Shown in pieces: positions 1 through 7,891 of a stretch of DNA of 64,000 bases. The translations under genes and the position numbers were made by a program. The stretch's first letter is position 1. Every line of letters starts with the position of its first letter. The notes under the pieces were generated by a model, which saw only the letters and a program-made list of their open reading frames with translations, made no database searches and was not told the origin of the DNA. Origin of the DNA: Candidatus Opimibacter skivensis (GTDB lineage: Bacteria > Bacteroidota > Bacteroidia > Chitinophagales > Saprospiraceae); contig JADKHH010000007.1 of the NCBI GenBank assembly GCA_016721905.1, forward strand, positions 62,001 to 126,000, read 5' to 3'.

Positions 1-1962
1 GATTTCTGTTTCTTTCTTATCCTTCAGATTATACACCTTGAGGACTGCTCTTGGTGATTTGGTAGAACTGGCCAGATAATAGACCGCATCTTCGACTGCA
101 GTGATACCAAAATAATTACCTGCAGAAACAGGCAGAGCTACAACTCTGTCCTGGATGCCTTCCAGATCAATGACGGTCATAGCTGTCTTTGCTGCTGGTG
201 TTGGCATATCTTTTCCGGATGCTTCTGCTTCTTTCTTCTTTGCATTTTTCTCCTTAGCGGATGCAGGCGTTGTCGATACGGCAGCTGATGTATCTACCTT
301 CACGAGGACTTCGTCATTCTTTGGTGCCAGGGGTGATGTCGTTGATTTAGCCAATGTGACAAAATAAACCTTGGACATATCCGCGTAGCTATGGTTCCAC
401 TCTGTGCGGCTATAGGTCGGACTGAAGTCACGATCAGAAACAAAGAACAGGTACTTACCATCCGGGCTAAAAACGCCTCCAGAAGCTTCATACCAGTTGT
501 CCGTCACGAGGGTTGATTTCTTGCTGTCCAGGCTGTATAGAAATACTTTACCTCGGAAATCATCATCGGATCTTGTATAAGCTATCCACTTGCTATCCGG
601 TGACCAGTTAGCACCACCATGTTCCCATGTTTTGGCCTGATCCACCAATGTTACTTGCTTCGACGTAATGTCAACATACTGCAGCCTCAATTTTTTATCA
701 GACCACACCAGCTTCTTGCTATCAGGTGACCAGGTCACGTAATACTTGTATGTATCCCCATTAACTGTAAGTTGAACTGGTGCTTCGACGCCATCCTGCG
801 TCCGGATATAGATTTCATCTTCGCCTGTGGCATCACTGATGTAGGCGAGGTATTTACCATCAGGAGACCATGCTACTGATCGTTCGTGGACGCCTGGCGT
901 CTTGGAGAGATTCCTGGTGATACCATCTTTGGCCGGAATAGTCCAGAGATCACCACGTGCAGTCACTGTCAACCTATTACCATCCGGACCAAGATCATAA
1001 TCACCTCCTTCAATAAACGTGGAAGCATCTACTAATTCATTACGACCGATCGCTCCGTCATCGGCGATGGAAATAGTAACTTTCGTAGAATTGCCTGTCT
1101 TTGGATCGAGTACATAAATGAAGCCGCCATTCTCATACACAATAGCATCTGCGCCCAATGAAGGGAACTTGACATCATACTCGGTGTAATTGGTGACTTT
1201 ACTGATCTGCTTTGATGGTATGTCATAGACAAAGATGTTCATGGTACGATCGCGGTCGCTGCAGAAGTAAATTTTATTGCCATACCACATCGGGAAAATA
1301 TCCTGTGCATCATTGTTGGTGATATTCTCCATTTGCCCTGAAGCGAAATCATAGATATAGATATCATCCGCCATACCCCCTTTGTAATATTTCCATGTCC
1401 GGAACTCCCTGAAGATCTGGTTCATGGCCAGCTTCGTGTTGTCTGGTGAATACGAACAAAAGCCTCCTACTGAAAAAGGCATCTCTGTAGACATCCCGCC
1501 ATTGATACCGGCAAAATAGAGTTGACCTTTGAAGTCATTGAAAGAAGTCTTTCTACTTCTGTAGACTACACCGGAATTATCATTCTTCCAGGTCATCACG
1601 ATATTATTAGGACCCATTCGATCACCGAGGTCATCACGACCTAGTGTTGCAGAATAAGTAAGGCGGACGGGAACACCTCCTGCAGCCGGCATTTTATAGA
1701 CTTCCGTATTGCCATCATACTGACCTGTGAACGCAAGCATTTTACCATCAGGAGAGAATCTGGCGAACAATTCGTTACCCACATCTGTGGTGAGCTTACG
1801 GGCTGTACCTCCCGATCTGGCGACCGAATAAAGGTCCCCTGCATAGGAAAAAACGATAGCCTCCTTCGACACCGTTGGAAAACGGAGCAGCCTGGCTTCG
1901 GTTTGTGTATTGGCCTGATTACCAACTAATAGGATGACAAATAAGAATAGAATCCTGAGCAT
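1..1962 (-). CDS. Tricorn-type S41 protease, N-terminal part (runs off left edge)
   Basis: The reading frame starts with ATG at 1962 and stays open for 654 codons to the window edge, so the C-terminal part is missing. A hydrophobic signal peptide (about residues 1-20, ending near NTQTEAR) is followed by many TolB/WD40-like beta-propeller repeats with motifs such as RFSPDGKMLAFTG, AWSPDGKYLAYIS and NWSPDSKWIAYTR. This is the N-terminal double propeller of Tricorn-type peptidases (family S41), which normally continue into a PDZ domain and the serine protease core. Family members of this kind usually exceed 1000 residues, so roughly 40 percent lies outside the window. The likely role is degradation of peptides in the periplasm. 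It follows the potassium channel gene on the same strand after 88 bp. The catalytic domain is not visible, so the protease call rests on the propeller and on family architecture; a plain TolB-like protein is the alternative. Confidence 0.8.
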   Translation of the reverse strand, partial: MLRILFLFVILLVGNQANTQTEARLLRFPTVSKEAIVFSYAGDLYSVARSGGTARKLTTDVGNELFARFSPDGKMLAFTGQYDGNTEVYKMPAAGGVPVRLTYSATLGRDDLGDRMGPNNIVMTWKNDNSGVVYRSRKTSFNDFKGQLYFAGINGGMSTEMPFSVGGFCSYSPDNTKLAMNQIFREFRTWKYYKGGMADDIYIYDFASGQMENITNNDAQDIFPMWYGNKIYFCSDRDRTMNIFVYDIPSKQISKVTNYTEYDVKFPSLGADAIVYENGGFIYVLDPKTGNSTKVTISIADDGAIGRNELVDASTFIEGGDYDLGPDGNRLTVTARGDLWTIPAKDGITRNLSKTPGVHERSVAWSPDGKYLAYISDATGEDEIYIRTQDGVEAPVQLTVNGDTYKYYVTWSPDSKKLVWSDKKLRLQYVDITSKQVTLVDQAKTWEHGGANWSPDSKWIAYTRSDDDFRGKVFLYSLDSKKSTLVTDNWYEASGGVFSPDGKYLFFVSDRDFSPTYSRTEWNHSYADMSKVYFVTLAKSTTSPLAPKNDEVLVKVDTSAAVSTTPASAKEKNAKKKEAEASGKDMPTPAAKTAMTVIDLEGIQDRVVALPVSAGNYFGITAVEDAVYYLASSTKSPRAVLKVYNLKDKKETEI

Positions 1963-2050
1963 AATATTTGAGTTTGGCAGATGAAATTCAGGAAAACCAG
2001 GTTTTCCAAATGAGGGTGCAAGATAAAATGAATCACATAGTGCGGCGACC

Positions 2051-3031
2051 TTATTTTACGTCTAGGCCTGCAGCAGGTACTATCTGGAATTCGTCAATTT
2101 TATCGAGATCAAAAACCGTGATTCCATCTTCCCTGAAATAATAGGGGATGTTGTATTTCGCATTCCACACAAGTTCGTGTATCGTATAGGATCCCTTGGC
2201 ATGGATATGTTGGGCTGCACTGATATTATAACCTTTGATAGTTACTAGCCATTCGATCTGGGAAGAAATGAAGTCAGCTTCGGTAAGCCCAAACAAGGGG
2301 CTAAGCTCATCGATGTAATGCACGATCGTCCAGTTGAGCGGGAAATAAGTAACCTTGCTATTTTCAACCTCCAGCGTCTGATACTTCCGGCTCTCCTTTC
2401 CATTATCATTGACCACAACACTCATCAGAAGACGAGCTTCCATTTCGGTGAGTTCAGAATCGCGTTCATTAGCTATCCTAAACATCAAAGCGTGACCTTG
2501 CTTGTATGGGGTATGCAGCATGTTTTTTGAAAAACGGATGGAGCGGGGAGGTTTTGAAAAACGACCGTACATCAGGCCGGTGAAAATGGCAAAACTCATC
2601 AGGCCGAAAAGTGCTTCAGTGGCAGCCAATGTGCTGATCACACCTGTGAGTGGGTAAAGGGTTCCATACCCGACGGTGGTCAGTGTCTGCGCGCTGAAAA
2701 AAGAAGCGATCAGGAAACGGTTATGCACCTGGTAATCGGGGGTGACGCCAATACCATTGATATCCACCAGCAGATACAGGCAAGCAAAAAGTATGTTGAA
2801 GACGACGTAAAACGAAATCACTACCAGCGCAAACCCGGGCCAGTGCATCGTGACCAACATATGGAAAAGAGACTTCTTCTCCCCTACCCGAATGACGTTA
2901 AACGAACCGTCCTTATTGATGATTCTCTTGCTGTTGACATTATAGTGGCTTGTAAAACCAAAGTCGTCTCCTTTGTTTTCTGGTTTGTTAAAGCGTTTTT
3001 GTATCAGGTCACTTATCTTCATCATTATCAA
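2051..3031 (-). CDS. KirBac-like inward rectifier potassium channel
   Basis: A 326-residue protein with two membrane helices (about 60-90 and 130-155) around a pore helix and the potassium selectivity filter TVGYG at residues 119-123, followed by a long cytoplasmic C-terminal region rich in beta strands. That order matches the prokaryotic inward rectifier (Kir/IRK) family, whose C-terminal immunoglobulin-like domain gates the pore. It acts in the inner membrane as a tetramer in known members. The start codon overlaps the stop of the upstream 88-residue membrane protein gene by 4 bp (ATGA), so the two are translationally coupled. The N-terminus has several Met codons (residues 1, 3, 4), and I cannot decide between them. 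Gating ligand and physiological role cannot be read from the sequence. Confidence 0.9.
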   Translation of the reverse strand: MIMMKISDLIQKRFNKPENKGDDFGFTSHYNVNSKRIINKDGSFNVIRVGEKKSLFHMLVTMHWPGFALVVISFYVVFNILFACLYLLVDINGIGVTPDYQVHNRFLIASFFSAQTLTTVGYGTLYPLTGVISTLAATEALFGLMSFAIFTGLMYGRFSKPPRSIRFSKNMLHTPYKQGHALMFRIANERDSELTEMEARLLMSVVVNDNGKESRKYQTLEVENSKVTYFPLNWTIVHYIDELSPLFGLTEADFISSQIEWLVTIKGYNISAAQHIHAKGSYTIHELVWNAKYNIPYYFREDGITVFDLDKIDEFQIVPAAGLDVK

Positions 3032-3294
3032 ATGGATTTACCACTTATTTTTTCAATTACATACCAGATCACCATCAGACATATGGGGAGAGCGACTACA
3101 ACAAGGCTTATCCATTTTTGTTTAACTGAATACCTGAGTATAAGACTTCCGGCCAGCACGGCAATCAATACAATAGTGAGCAAGACATTTAAATCCACTC
3201 CTGCGCCAAAATCTGATCTGAAACCTTTGCCAAGTATGGCAATGACCAGCAACAGCAGATTGATGATCCAGCAAAGCCAAAACAGAAAAGACAT
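3028..3294 (-). CDS. small membrane protein coupled to the potassium channel
   Basis: An 88-residue protein with three predicted hydrophobic segments (about 2-20, 32-53 and 60-80) and a short charged tail ending in KISGKSI. I do not recognise a family. Its stop codon overlaps the start of the Kir channel gene by 4 bp, which argues that it is a real gene and co-translated with the channel. The upstream GNAT gene ends 34 bp before it on the same strand, so the three may form one transcript. It could be an accessory membrane subunit, but nothing beyond the coupling supports that. Confidence 0.65.
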   Translation of the reverse strand: MSFLFWLCWIINLLLLVIAILGKGFRSDFGAGVDLNVLLTIVLIAVLAGSLILRYSVKQKWISLVVVALPICLMVIWYVIEKISGKSI

Positions 3295-3328
3295 AATTCC
3301 AAAATTTAGGATACAAGCTTAAGTGCTC

Positions 3329-3862
3329 TCAATCTTCTTCATCCTTGTGCACAAAGTTGAGTTCAGTGCCAAAGAGAAACAATTCATCACCATCGACCAT
3401 CACTGTTTTTTCAAACCTGAAACCAAGCTTGATCAATAACTGAATTGATCTCCTATTTGAAGGCAATGTAATCGCCACCAGTTTCTCCAGTTTCAATACT
3501 TCTTCGGCATACGCCATAGCAGCCACTGCCATTTCAAGGGCATAGCCCTGCCCGGTATACTCAGGCAAGAAAGCAAAACCAAAGTCAGGATGATCTAAAA
3601 ATGGTCTTTTGGCAAAACCAACTGTACCAATGGGCATCTGCGTATCCCGGAGGCATACATTGTAGAATCCAAATCCATGGTCGTGGTAGCTCTGTATCGA
3701 ACCATCCAGTAAATACTTTTGAGCATCTTCTAGCGTACGGACATTCCTGTCACCGATATACTCAATCCAGCTTGGTTCATTGACCAGCCTGAGCATAAAA
3801 GGTGCATCATCAACGCTAAACTTACGTAGGAGGAGACGGTTGGTTTCGAGGATGCCGCGCAT
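3329..3862 (-). CDS. GNAT family N-acetyltransferase (RimJ/RimL-like)
   Basis: A 177-residue single-domain GNAT protein. The N-terminus LETNRLLLRKFSVDDAPFM is the RimJ/RimL-type opening strand and helix. The acetyl-CoA region is visible as PEYTGQGYALEMA (about 100-113), and the C-terminal helix and strand as NRRSIQLLIKLGFRF (about 137-151). It should transfer an acetyl group from acetyl-CoA to an amine, perhaps a protein N-terminus or a small molecule; the acceptor is unknown. It is first in a possible three-gene minus-strand transcript with the small membrane protein and the potassium channel. The start ATG at 3862 leaves a complete fold and needs no extension. Confidence 0.9.
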   Translation of the reverse strand: MRGILETNRLLLRKFSVDDAPFMLRLVNEPSWIEYIGDRNVRTLEDAQKYLLDGSIQSYHDHGFGFYNVCLRDTQMPIGTVGFAKRPFLDHPDFGFAFLPEYTGQGYALEMAVAAMAYAEEVLKLEKLVAITLPSNRRSIQLLIKLGFRFEKTVMVDGDELFLFGTELNFVHKDEED

Positions 3863-3984
3863 ATTGAAATAGCTTATTGTTTTAGAAGGCGTTTTGAATG
3901 ATAAGAATAGTGAAATTTTGTGAATCTAACTTTTACCCCTTCGAAATTTCTGCGAAATTTCTCTCCCCTAAAGGGGTTAGCAGT

Positions 3985-4020
3985 GAGAAGCTAGCAGTTA
4001 GCAACTAGCAGTTGGTATTG
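3985..4020. repeat. short direct repeats, AGCAACTAGCAGTT type
   Basis: The stretch is built from repeated words of the kind TAGCAGTTAGCAACTAGCAG. The same words recur at 7757-7818 behind the PrsW-like gene. Both sites are intergenic and non-coding. They look like simple replication-slippage repeats; no function can be assigned. Confidence 0.6.
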
Positions 4021-4073
4021 ACTAGTGGGCAGTCTTCAGTCTTCAGTTGGCAATAGGTAGCGGGCAAGCCTTT

Positions 4074-4345
4074 GGTGGTTGTTGGTGGGGACACCAACAA
4101 CGGCTTTGCACGGTGCCGCTGGCTTGGTGTCCTCACCACCAGCGGGAGACTTTGGTGGTTGTTGGTGGGGACACCAACAACGGCATTGCACGGTGCCGCT
4201 GGCTTGGTGTCCTCACCACCAGCGGGAGACTTCGGTGGTTGTTGGTGGGGACACCAACAACGGCTTGCACGGTGCCGCTGGCTTGGTGTCCTCACCACCA
4301 GCGGGAGACTTCGGTGGTTGTTGGTGGGGACACCAACAACGGCTG
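4074..4345. repeat. four tandem copies of an 80-bp double-dyad repeat
   Basis: Copies begin at 4074, 4154, 4234 and 4313, giving a period of 80, 80 and 79 bp; the fourth is truncated. Each unit contains two inverted repeats. One is TTGTTGGTG-GGGA-CACCAACAA, a perfect 9-bp stem with a 4-nt loop. The other is a stem of CCGCTGG with CCAGCGG enclosing GGTG-TCCT-CACC. The period is not a multiple of three, so open frames here shift from unit to unit and are not genes. The array lies just past the stop codon of the CpcT/CpeT-like gene (4360), in the 3' region between it and the GNAT gene. Confidence 0.9.
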
Positions 4346-4359
4346 CGCCGTCTGGCCTT

Positions 4360-4998
4360 TCACAACTTATACGTTTCCGTTTTCACAAACACATAACCGC
4401 TCTTGACTGCTCCCCATACCTGGACTCCTTTAGCATCCCATCCGCGGTCCCAGCTTAACACTTTGTCCGGAAAGATGGTGACTTCTGAGGTGGCGTATGC
4501 AGCACCTCGCATGGCACTCAGGCATTGTTGATCCTTTGTTGAGCCTTCAAAAAAAGACAGACACCCCTGTTTATGAAGATAGATTCCACATCCTTGTCGG
4601 TTGATCAGTGAATCCTTGCTCAGTCCTTCAAGTTTTGTTTGATCTTTCCATGCGCCTGTGTACTGTAGAGGGTTTTTAATTTCATACACCTGACTCACAA
4701 TCGTGGTATCATCCTCCAGCGAAAGATGATATACTCTTTGACGATAAGGTTTGTCCTGCGCATTGGCGATGGACTGCTCTACATAGAGCCAGTAGCCGTC
4801 TTTACTTTTCTTCCAAATCGGCACCATCCGCAGCATGACATGGAAAAAAGCGGAATCAGCTGTGGCCTGCGCGCCGCTGCTGAATTCACCGGCCATATAT
4901 CCGTACAGGGTCTTTAGATCTTTTGATTTCACAGGTAATGACTGCGACGATAAAACCTGCGCGATGAAGAGGATGGGAAGAAGGAGGTTGAATTTCAA
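4360..4998 (-). CDS. CpcT/CpeT-like chromophore lyase family protein, secreted
   Basis: About 212 residues. After a signal peptide (roughly residues 1-20, KFNLLLPILFIAQVLSSQS) comes a domain matching the CpcT/CpeT family: LKTLYGYMAGEFSS near the start, GCGIYLHKQG and FFEGST in the middle, then SWDRGWDAKGVQVWGAVKSG and YVFVK at the end. In cyanobacteria this family attaches phycobilins to phycobiliproteins; in a non-phototrophic Bacteroidota the ligand is unknown and export suggests a different job. The frame extends upstream to 5172, but that part is translated simple repeat, so I place the start at the TTG at 4998, immediately before the signal peptide. That start is inference. Malic enzyme lies upstream on the same strand, separated by the repeats and a long palindrome. 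Confidence 0.75.
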   Translation of the reverse strand: MKFNLLLPILFIAQVLSSQSLPVKSKDLKTLYGYMAGEFSSGAQATADSAFFHVMLRMVPIWKKSKDGYWLYVEQSIANAQDKPYRQRVYHLSLEDDTTIVSQVYEIKNPLQYTGAWKDQTKLEGLSKDSLINRQGCGIYLHKQGCLSFFEGSTKDQQCLSAMRGAAYATSEVTIFPDKVLSWDRGWDAKGVQVWGAVKSGYVFVKTETYKL

Positions 4999-5125
4999 TC
5001 TATGTGAATTGTGAGCTGTGAATTGTGAGATTTCGTGAGACGTGAGGCGTGAGGCGAAAATCGTGAGTTGTGAATTGTGAGTTGTGAGTGAAGATAATTT
5101 CGTGAGGCGTGAGACGTGAGGCGAA
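4999..5125 (-). repeat. simple repeats of TCACGTCTCACG / CTCACAATTCACAA type
   Basis: Read on the minus strand, the bases in front of the CpcT/CpeT-like start are runs of CTCACG- and TCACAA-type words (for example CTCACAACTCACAATTCAC). The same words, in the same orientation relative to the gene, fill 57990-58062 directly in front of the second carbonic anhydrase gene. They encode serine/threonine/leucine-rich text if translated, and this explains the spurious upstream extension of both reading frames. Confidence 0.7.
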
Positions 5126-5126
5126 C

Positions 5127-5182
5127 AAAATAAATTTTGTGTAGAGACGCGATTAATCGCGTCTCTACACAAAATTTATTTT
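5127..5182. repeat. 56-bp perfect palindrome at the end of the malic enzyme gene
   Basis: The two 28-bp arms are exact reverse complements with no loop, centred between 5154 and 5155. The core contains GTAGAGACGCGATTAATC. The right arm overlaps the TAA stop of the malic enzyme gene (5181-5183). On the minus strand the transcript could fold into a very stable hairpin just past the stop, so it may act as a 3' stabiliser or terminator, but there is no clear U-tract. It also looks like a dispersed palindromic repeat that inserted at a stop codon. Confidence 0.9.
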
Positions 5183-6794
5183 AATATCTCGGATCAAACA
5201 TATACTCCTTGATGCTTTGCTTCAGATCAGCAGGCCTTTCTGCTCTGGCAATACCTTCATCAAAAACTCTTTCGGCTACAGCAGTGGCTATCTCCCAGGA
5301 TATCTTGCGGATATCCCGGAGTGGTGGATATAATGAACCTCTGTCGATATCTTCCTGGCTTACGATATGTGCTAGTGTTCGTGCAGCGGTAAGGAATATT
5401 TCATCCTTGATAAATTTAGCCTTTGAAACTACGGCGCCCAGGCCAACACCAGGGAATATATATGCATTGTTTCCCTGTCCGGGCTTAAATACTTTTCCGT
5501 AGAGCGAGACTGCCTTGAAAGGACTACCGCTCGCATAGACTGCCTTGCCTTTGCTCCATTCATAGGCTTGCTCAGCAGTGCATTCAGCTTTATCCGTCGG
5601 ATTGGATAAGGCAAAGATGACCGGCCGCTCATTGAATGCACTCATGAGTTCAATAGACTCTTTTGTAAAAGATCCTCCCTTGGCGGTCGCACCGATCAAT
5701 GCATGAGGCTGAATGAATTCAATCGCATCATGAAAATCAAGAAACTCCACATCATGTGCATAGGGCACTTTATGCTCAGCAAGATCTTTACGACTGGAAA
5801 CCACAAGACCTGTACCATCAACAAACCAAAGACGCTCATAGGCTTCTTTTGTAGTGAGGCCTTCTGCTTCAAATGCCCTGACTAACAAATCAGCAATGCC
5901 CGTGCCCGCAGATCCAGCTCCGAGAAACATGATCCGCATGTCCTTGTATGGTCGTCCTGTGATCCGCGAAGAAGCATAAAGACCTGCTAATACTACTGAA
6001 GCTGTACCTTGAATATCATCATTGAAACACAAAACCTTGTGCTTATACTCATTGAGCAGCCCATACGCATTGAGTGTAATGAAATCTTCAAACTGGATCA
6101 ATGCATTGGGGAATTTTTGTTGTACGGCCATGACAAATTCATCAACAAGTTCATCATACGCCGGGCCTGTCAGGCGGTGGTGCGGATAACCTATGTACAA
6201 TGGATCATGAAGGAGCTCTTCATTGTTTGTCCCAACATCCAGCATCACCGGCAGGCACTGATCTGGATGGATGCCAGCGCATGCACAATACAAAGCAAGC
6301 TTGCCGATAGGAATCCCCATTCCGTTAGCGCCAAGATCCCCAAGTCCCAGGATACGCTGTCCATCGGTGACCACGATGACGCGAACGTCCTTTCTGGGCC
6401 AGTTATCCAGGATGTCCGCAATGATGCCTTTGTCTTCGGGCGAGATGTAAAAACCCTGCGTATGCCTGAATATGTGGGAGAACTCTTTACAAGCCTGCCC
6501 TACGGTAGGTGTATAGATGATTGGCATGATCTGCTCGATGTGCTCTACCACCAGCCTGAAAAAGAGCCTTTCATTCCTGTCCTGCAGGCCTGAGAGCAAG
6601 ATATACTTTTCAATATCTGAGTCCTTTCGACTCAGGTTTTCCATGATCCGCTGGATCTGGATATCCTGGTTAGAGACAGCATAGGGCAATAACCCTCTGA
6701 GGCCCAAGGCATCACGCTCTTCACGAGTGAAGGCTGTGGATTTATTTAACGCATTATTATGCAAGAGTTCGATATTTCTTTCCTGTGATGACAT
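5181..6794 (-). CDS. maeA: malic enzyme (NAD(P)-dependent malate decarboxylase)
   Basis: A 537-residue protein of the large malic enzyme type, close in length to E. coli MaeA. It oxidatively decarboxylates malate to pyruvate and CO2 in the cytoplasm, linking the TCA cycle to pyruvate. Visible signatures are IYTPTVG with the catalytic Tyr94, LGDLGANGMGIPIGK with Lys165, the metal ligands in FEDF (Glu236, Asp237) and CFNDDIQGTA (Asp259/260), and the dinucleotide-binding loop FLGAGSAGTGIAD (about 291-303). All key residues are present. Cofactor preference (NAD or NADP) cannot be decided by eye. A -7-like box lies about 30 bp upstream of the start, and a perfect palindrome overlaps the stop codon. 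Confidence 0.95.
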   Translation of the reverse strand: MSSQERNIELLHNNALNKSTAFTREERDALGLRGLLPYAVSNQDIQIQRIMENLSRKDSDIEKYILLSGLQDRNERLFFRLVVEHIEQIMPIIYTPTVGQACKEFSHIFRHTQGFYISPEDKGIIADILDNWPRKDVRVIVVTDGQRILGLGDLGANGMGIPIGKLALYCACAGIHPDQCLPVMLDVGTNNEELLHDPLYIGYPHHRLTGPAYDELVDEFVMAVQQKFPNALIQFEDFITLNAYGLLNEYKHKVLCFNDDIQGTASVVLAGLYASSRITGRPYKDMRIMFLGAGSAGTGIADLLVRAFEAEGLTTKEAYERLWFVDGTGLVVSSRKDLAEHKVPYAHDVEFLDFHDAIEFIQPHALIGATAKGGSFTKESIELMSAFNERPVIFALSNPTDKAECTAEQAYEWSKGKAVYASGSPFKAVSLYGKVFKPGQGNNAYIFPGVGLGAVVSKAKFIKDEIFLTAARTLAHIVSQEDIDRGSLYPPLRDIRKISWEIATAVAERVFDEGIARAERPADLKQSIKEYMFDPRY

Positions 6795-6823
6795 GATCGA
6801 TATAGATGACGTCTGTGAGCCTG

Positions 6824-6831
6824 CAAAATTA
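6824..6831 (-). promoter_or_regulatory. Bacteroidota -7 box for malic enzyme
   Basis: On the minus strand the bases read TAATTTTG, matching the Bacteroidota primary-sigma -7 consensus TAnnTTTG, 30 bp upstream of the malic enzyme start. I see no convincing TTTG at the -33 position, so the call rests on one box. Confidence 0.45.
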
Positions 6832-6923
6832 ACCTGAATTTCCTTACAAGCCGCACAGGCAACTACGTATGAGGGTGATAGTTGTCATCCCCGGACTTGA
6901 TATCTGTCATAACAAAGCTCAAT

Positions 6924-7091
6924 ATGACGCCCGAAATAAAGAAATCAGGAGGTTTTAAGTGGTTTGGATTCATCCTGATAATTCTTCATCTTTACTTGTC
7001 CAATAAGCAGATGCTGGCCATCATCCATTTATTCTACTCACTATACTTAGCTCTGCCTGGACCACCATTTTTACTAAATAAAAAAACTTAA
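6924..7091 (+). CDS. possible small membrane protein upstream of the PrsW-like gene
   Basis: A 55-codon frame beginning MTPEIKKSGGFKW and then strongly hydrophobic (about residues 14-30 and 33-48). It ends 5 bp before the start of the PrsW-like gene, so it could be co-translated with it. I recognise no family. It fills part of the 302-bp gap between malic enzyme and the PrsW-like gene. The only support is position and hydrophobicity; it may be chance. Confidence 0.3.
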   Translation: MTPEIKKSGGFKWFGFILIILHLYLSNKQMLAIIHLFYSLYLALPGPPFLLNKKT

Positions 7092-7096
7092 CCCTG

Positions 7097-7774
7097 ATGA
7101 GTACAACACTCCTGATTTTGCTAGCCTTTGTACCGGGATTGCTGATAGCCCTCTTTATCTACCTCCGCGACATGCGTGAGCCCGAACCATACAGCTTGCT
7201 GTTGATGAGTGTGCTTTTTGGGGCTGTTGCGTTTTTTCTTTCACGTGGGATCGGGTTTCTATTACACAACTTTGTCTACATCGACAATGAAGATGTCGTC
7301 CATCAAATGATTGCAGCATTCCTCTTTGTCGGACTGCTGAGTGAAGGCTTTAAGTTTCTCCTCCTTCGCGGTGTAACTTATTATTATAAAAATTTCAATC
7401 AACCCTTTGATGGCATTGTCTATGCTGTCATGGTTGGTGTTGGCTATGCAACTGCGGAAAATATTCTGGCGGTAATTAATGGAGATGCTGATACTGCCAT
7501 GTTGAGAATGATTACCACTGTTCCTGCCAATGCTGTATTTGCGGTGATCATGGGATTCTTTCTTGGTGAAGCAAAACTGTTTAAATCTAAAACGGTGCTT
7601 TATTCTTTGCTGGGACTTTTACTGGCGGCTCTTGCGCATGGATACTATGATTATTTTATGCAGTTGATGTTTGTAAAAGGGCTGTGGATACAGGCGGGTA
7701 TTTCTCTGGTGATCGTGATTGTGCTTACGCAGCTTGCGTTGAAGTATAGGAAAGACCTGGAAGTTAGCAACTAG
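7097..7774 (+). CDS. PrsW-like intramembrane protease family protein
   Basis: A 225-residue protein with about seven or eight membrane segments. It has the PrsW layout: an opening LRDMREPEPYSLL loop (about 23-35), the LLSEGFKFLLL helix (80-90), FDGIVYAVMVGVGYATAEN (104-122), a helix with PANAVFAVIMG (143-153) and LAALAHGYYDYF (177-188). PrsW proteins (MEROPS M82) cleave membrane anti-sigma factors. Here the usual double glutamate of the first motif reads Ser82-Glu83, and the usual His of the third motif reads Asn145, while Glu121 and His181 are kept. It may be a divergent or impaired protease. No anti-sigma gene is next to it. Confidence 0.8.
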   Translation: MSTTLLILLAFVPGLLIALFIYLRDMREPEPYSLLLMSVLFGAVAFFLSRGIGFLLHNFVYIDNEDVVHQMIAAFLFVGLLSEGFKFLLLRGVTYYYKNFNQPFDGIVYAVMVGVGYATAENILAVINGDADTAMLRMITTVPANAVFAVIMGFFLGEAKLFKSKTVLYSLLGLLLAALAHGYYDYFMQLMFVKGLWIQAGISLVIVIVLTQLALKYRKDLEVSN

Positions 7775-7818
7775 CAGTTAGAAGTTAGCAACTAGCAGTT
7801 AGAAGTTAGCAGTTTAAG
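7757..7818. repeat. short direct repeats behind the PrsW-like gene
   Basis: Near-exact copies of GAAGTTAGCAACTAGCAGTT occur in a row, beginning inside the last codons of the PrsW-like gene. They match the words at 3985-4020. They seem to be non-coding slippage repeats. Confidence 0.7.
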
Positions 7819-7891
7819 AAGCAATAGTCTCTTATGTTAACCTAGCTAAAACTGATTACAGATTACTGATGACTGAATACAAAGTCATTGA

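Noticed and set aside
2723..3322. A 199-codon plus-strand frame antisense to the potassium channel
   Set aside because: No domain or signal; the minus-strand channel with its TVGYG filter explains the region.
4074..4345. CRISPR array
   Set aside because: There are only four units, nearly the whole unit is conserved and no unique spacers or cas genes are present.
4005..4458. Overlapping open frames on both strands across the 80-bp array
   Set aside because: They only translate the tandem repeat, shift frame every unit and have no independent start or family.
5127..5182. Standard rho-independent terminator for malic enzyme
   Set aside because: The dyad is AT-ended, far longer than a terminator stem and lacks a clear U-run; kept as a palindromic repeat with possible 3'-end effect.
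6009..6593. A 194-codon frame antisense to malic enzyme
   Set aside because: It is the mirror of a strongly conserved gene and shows no family pattern.
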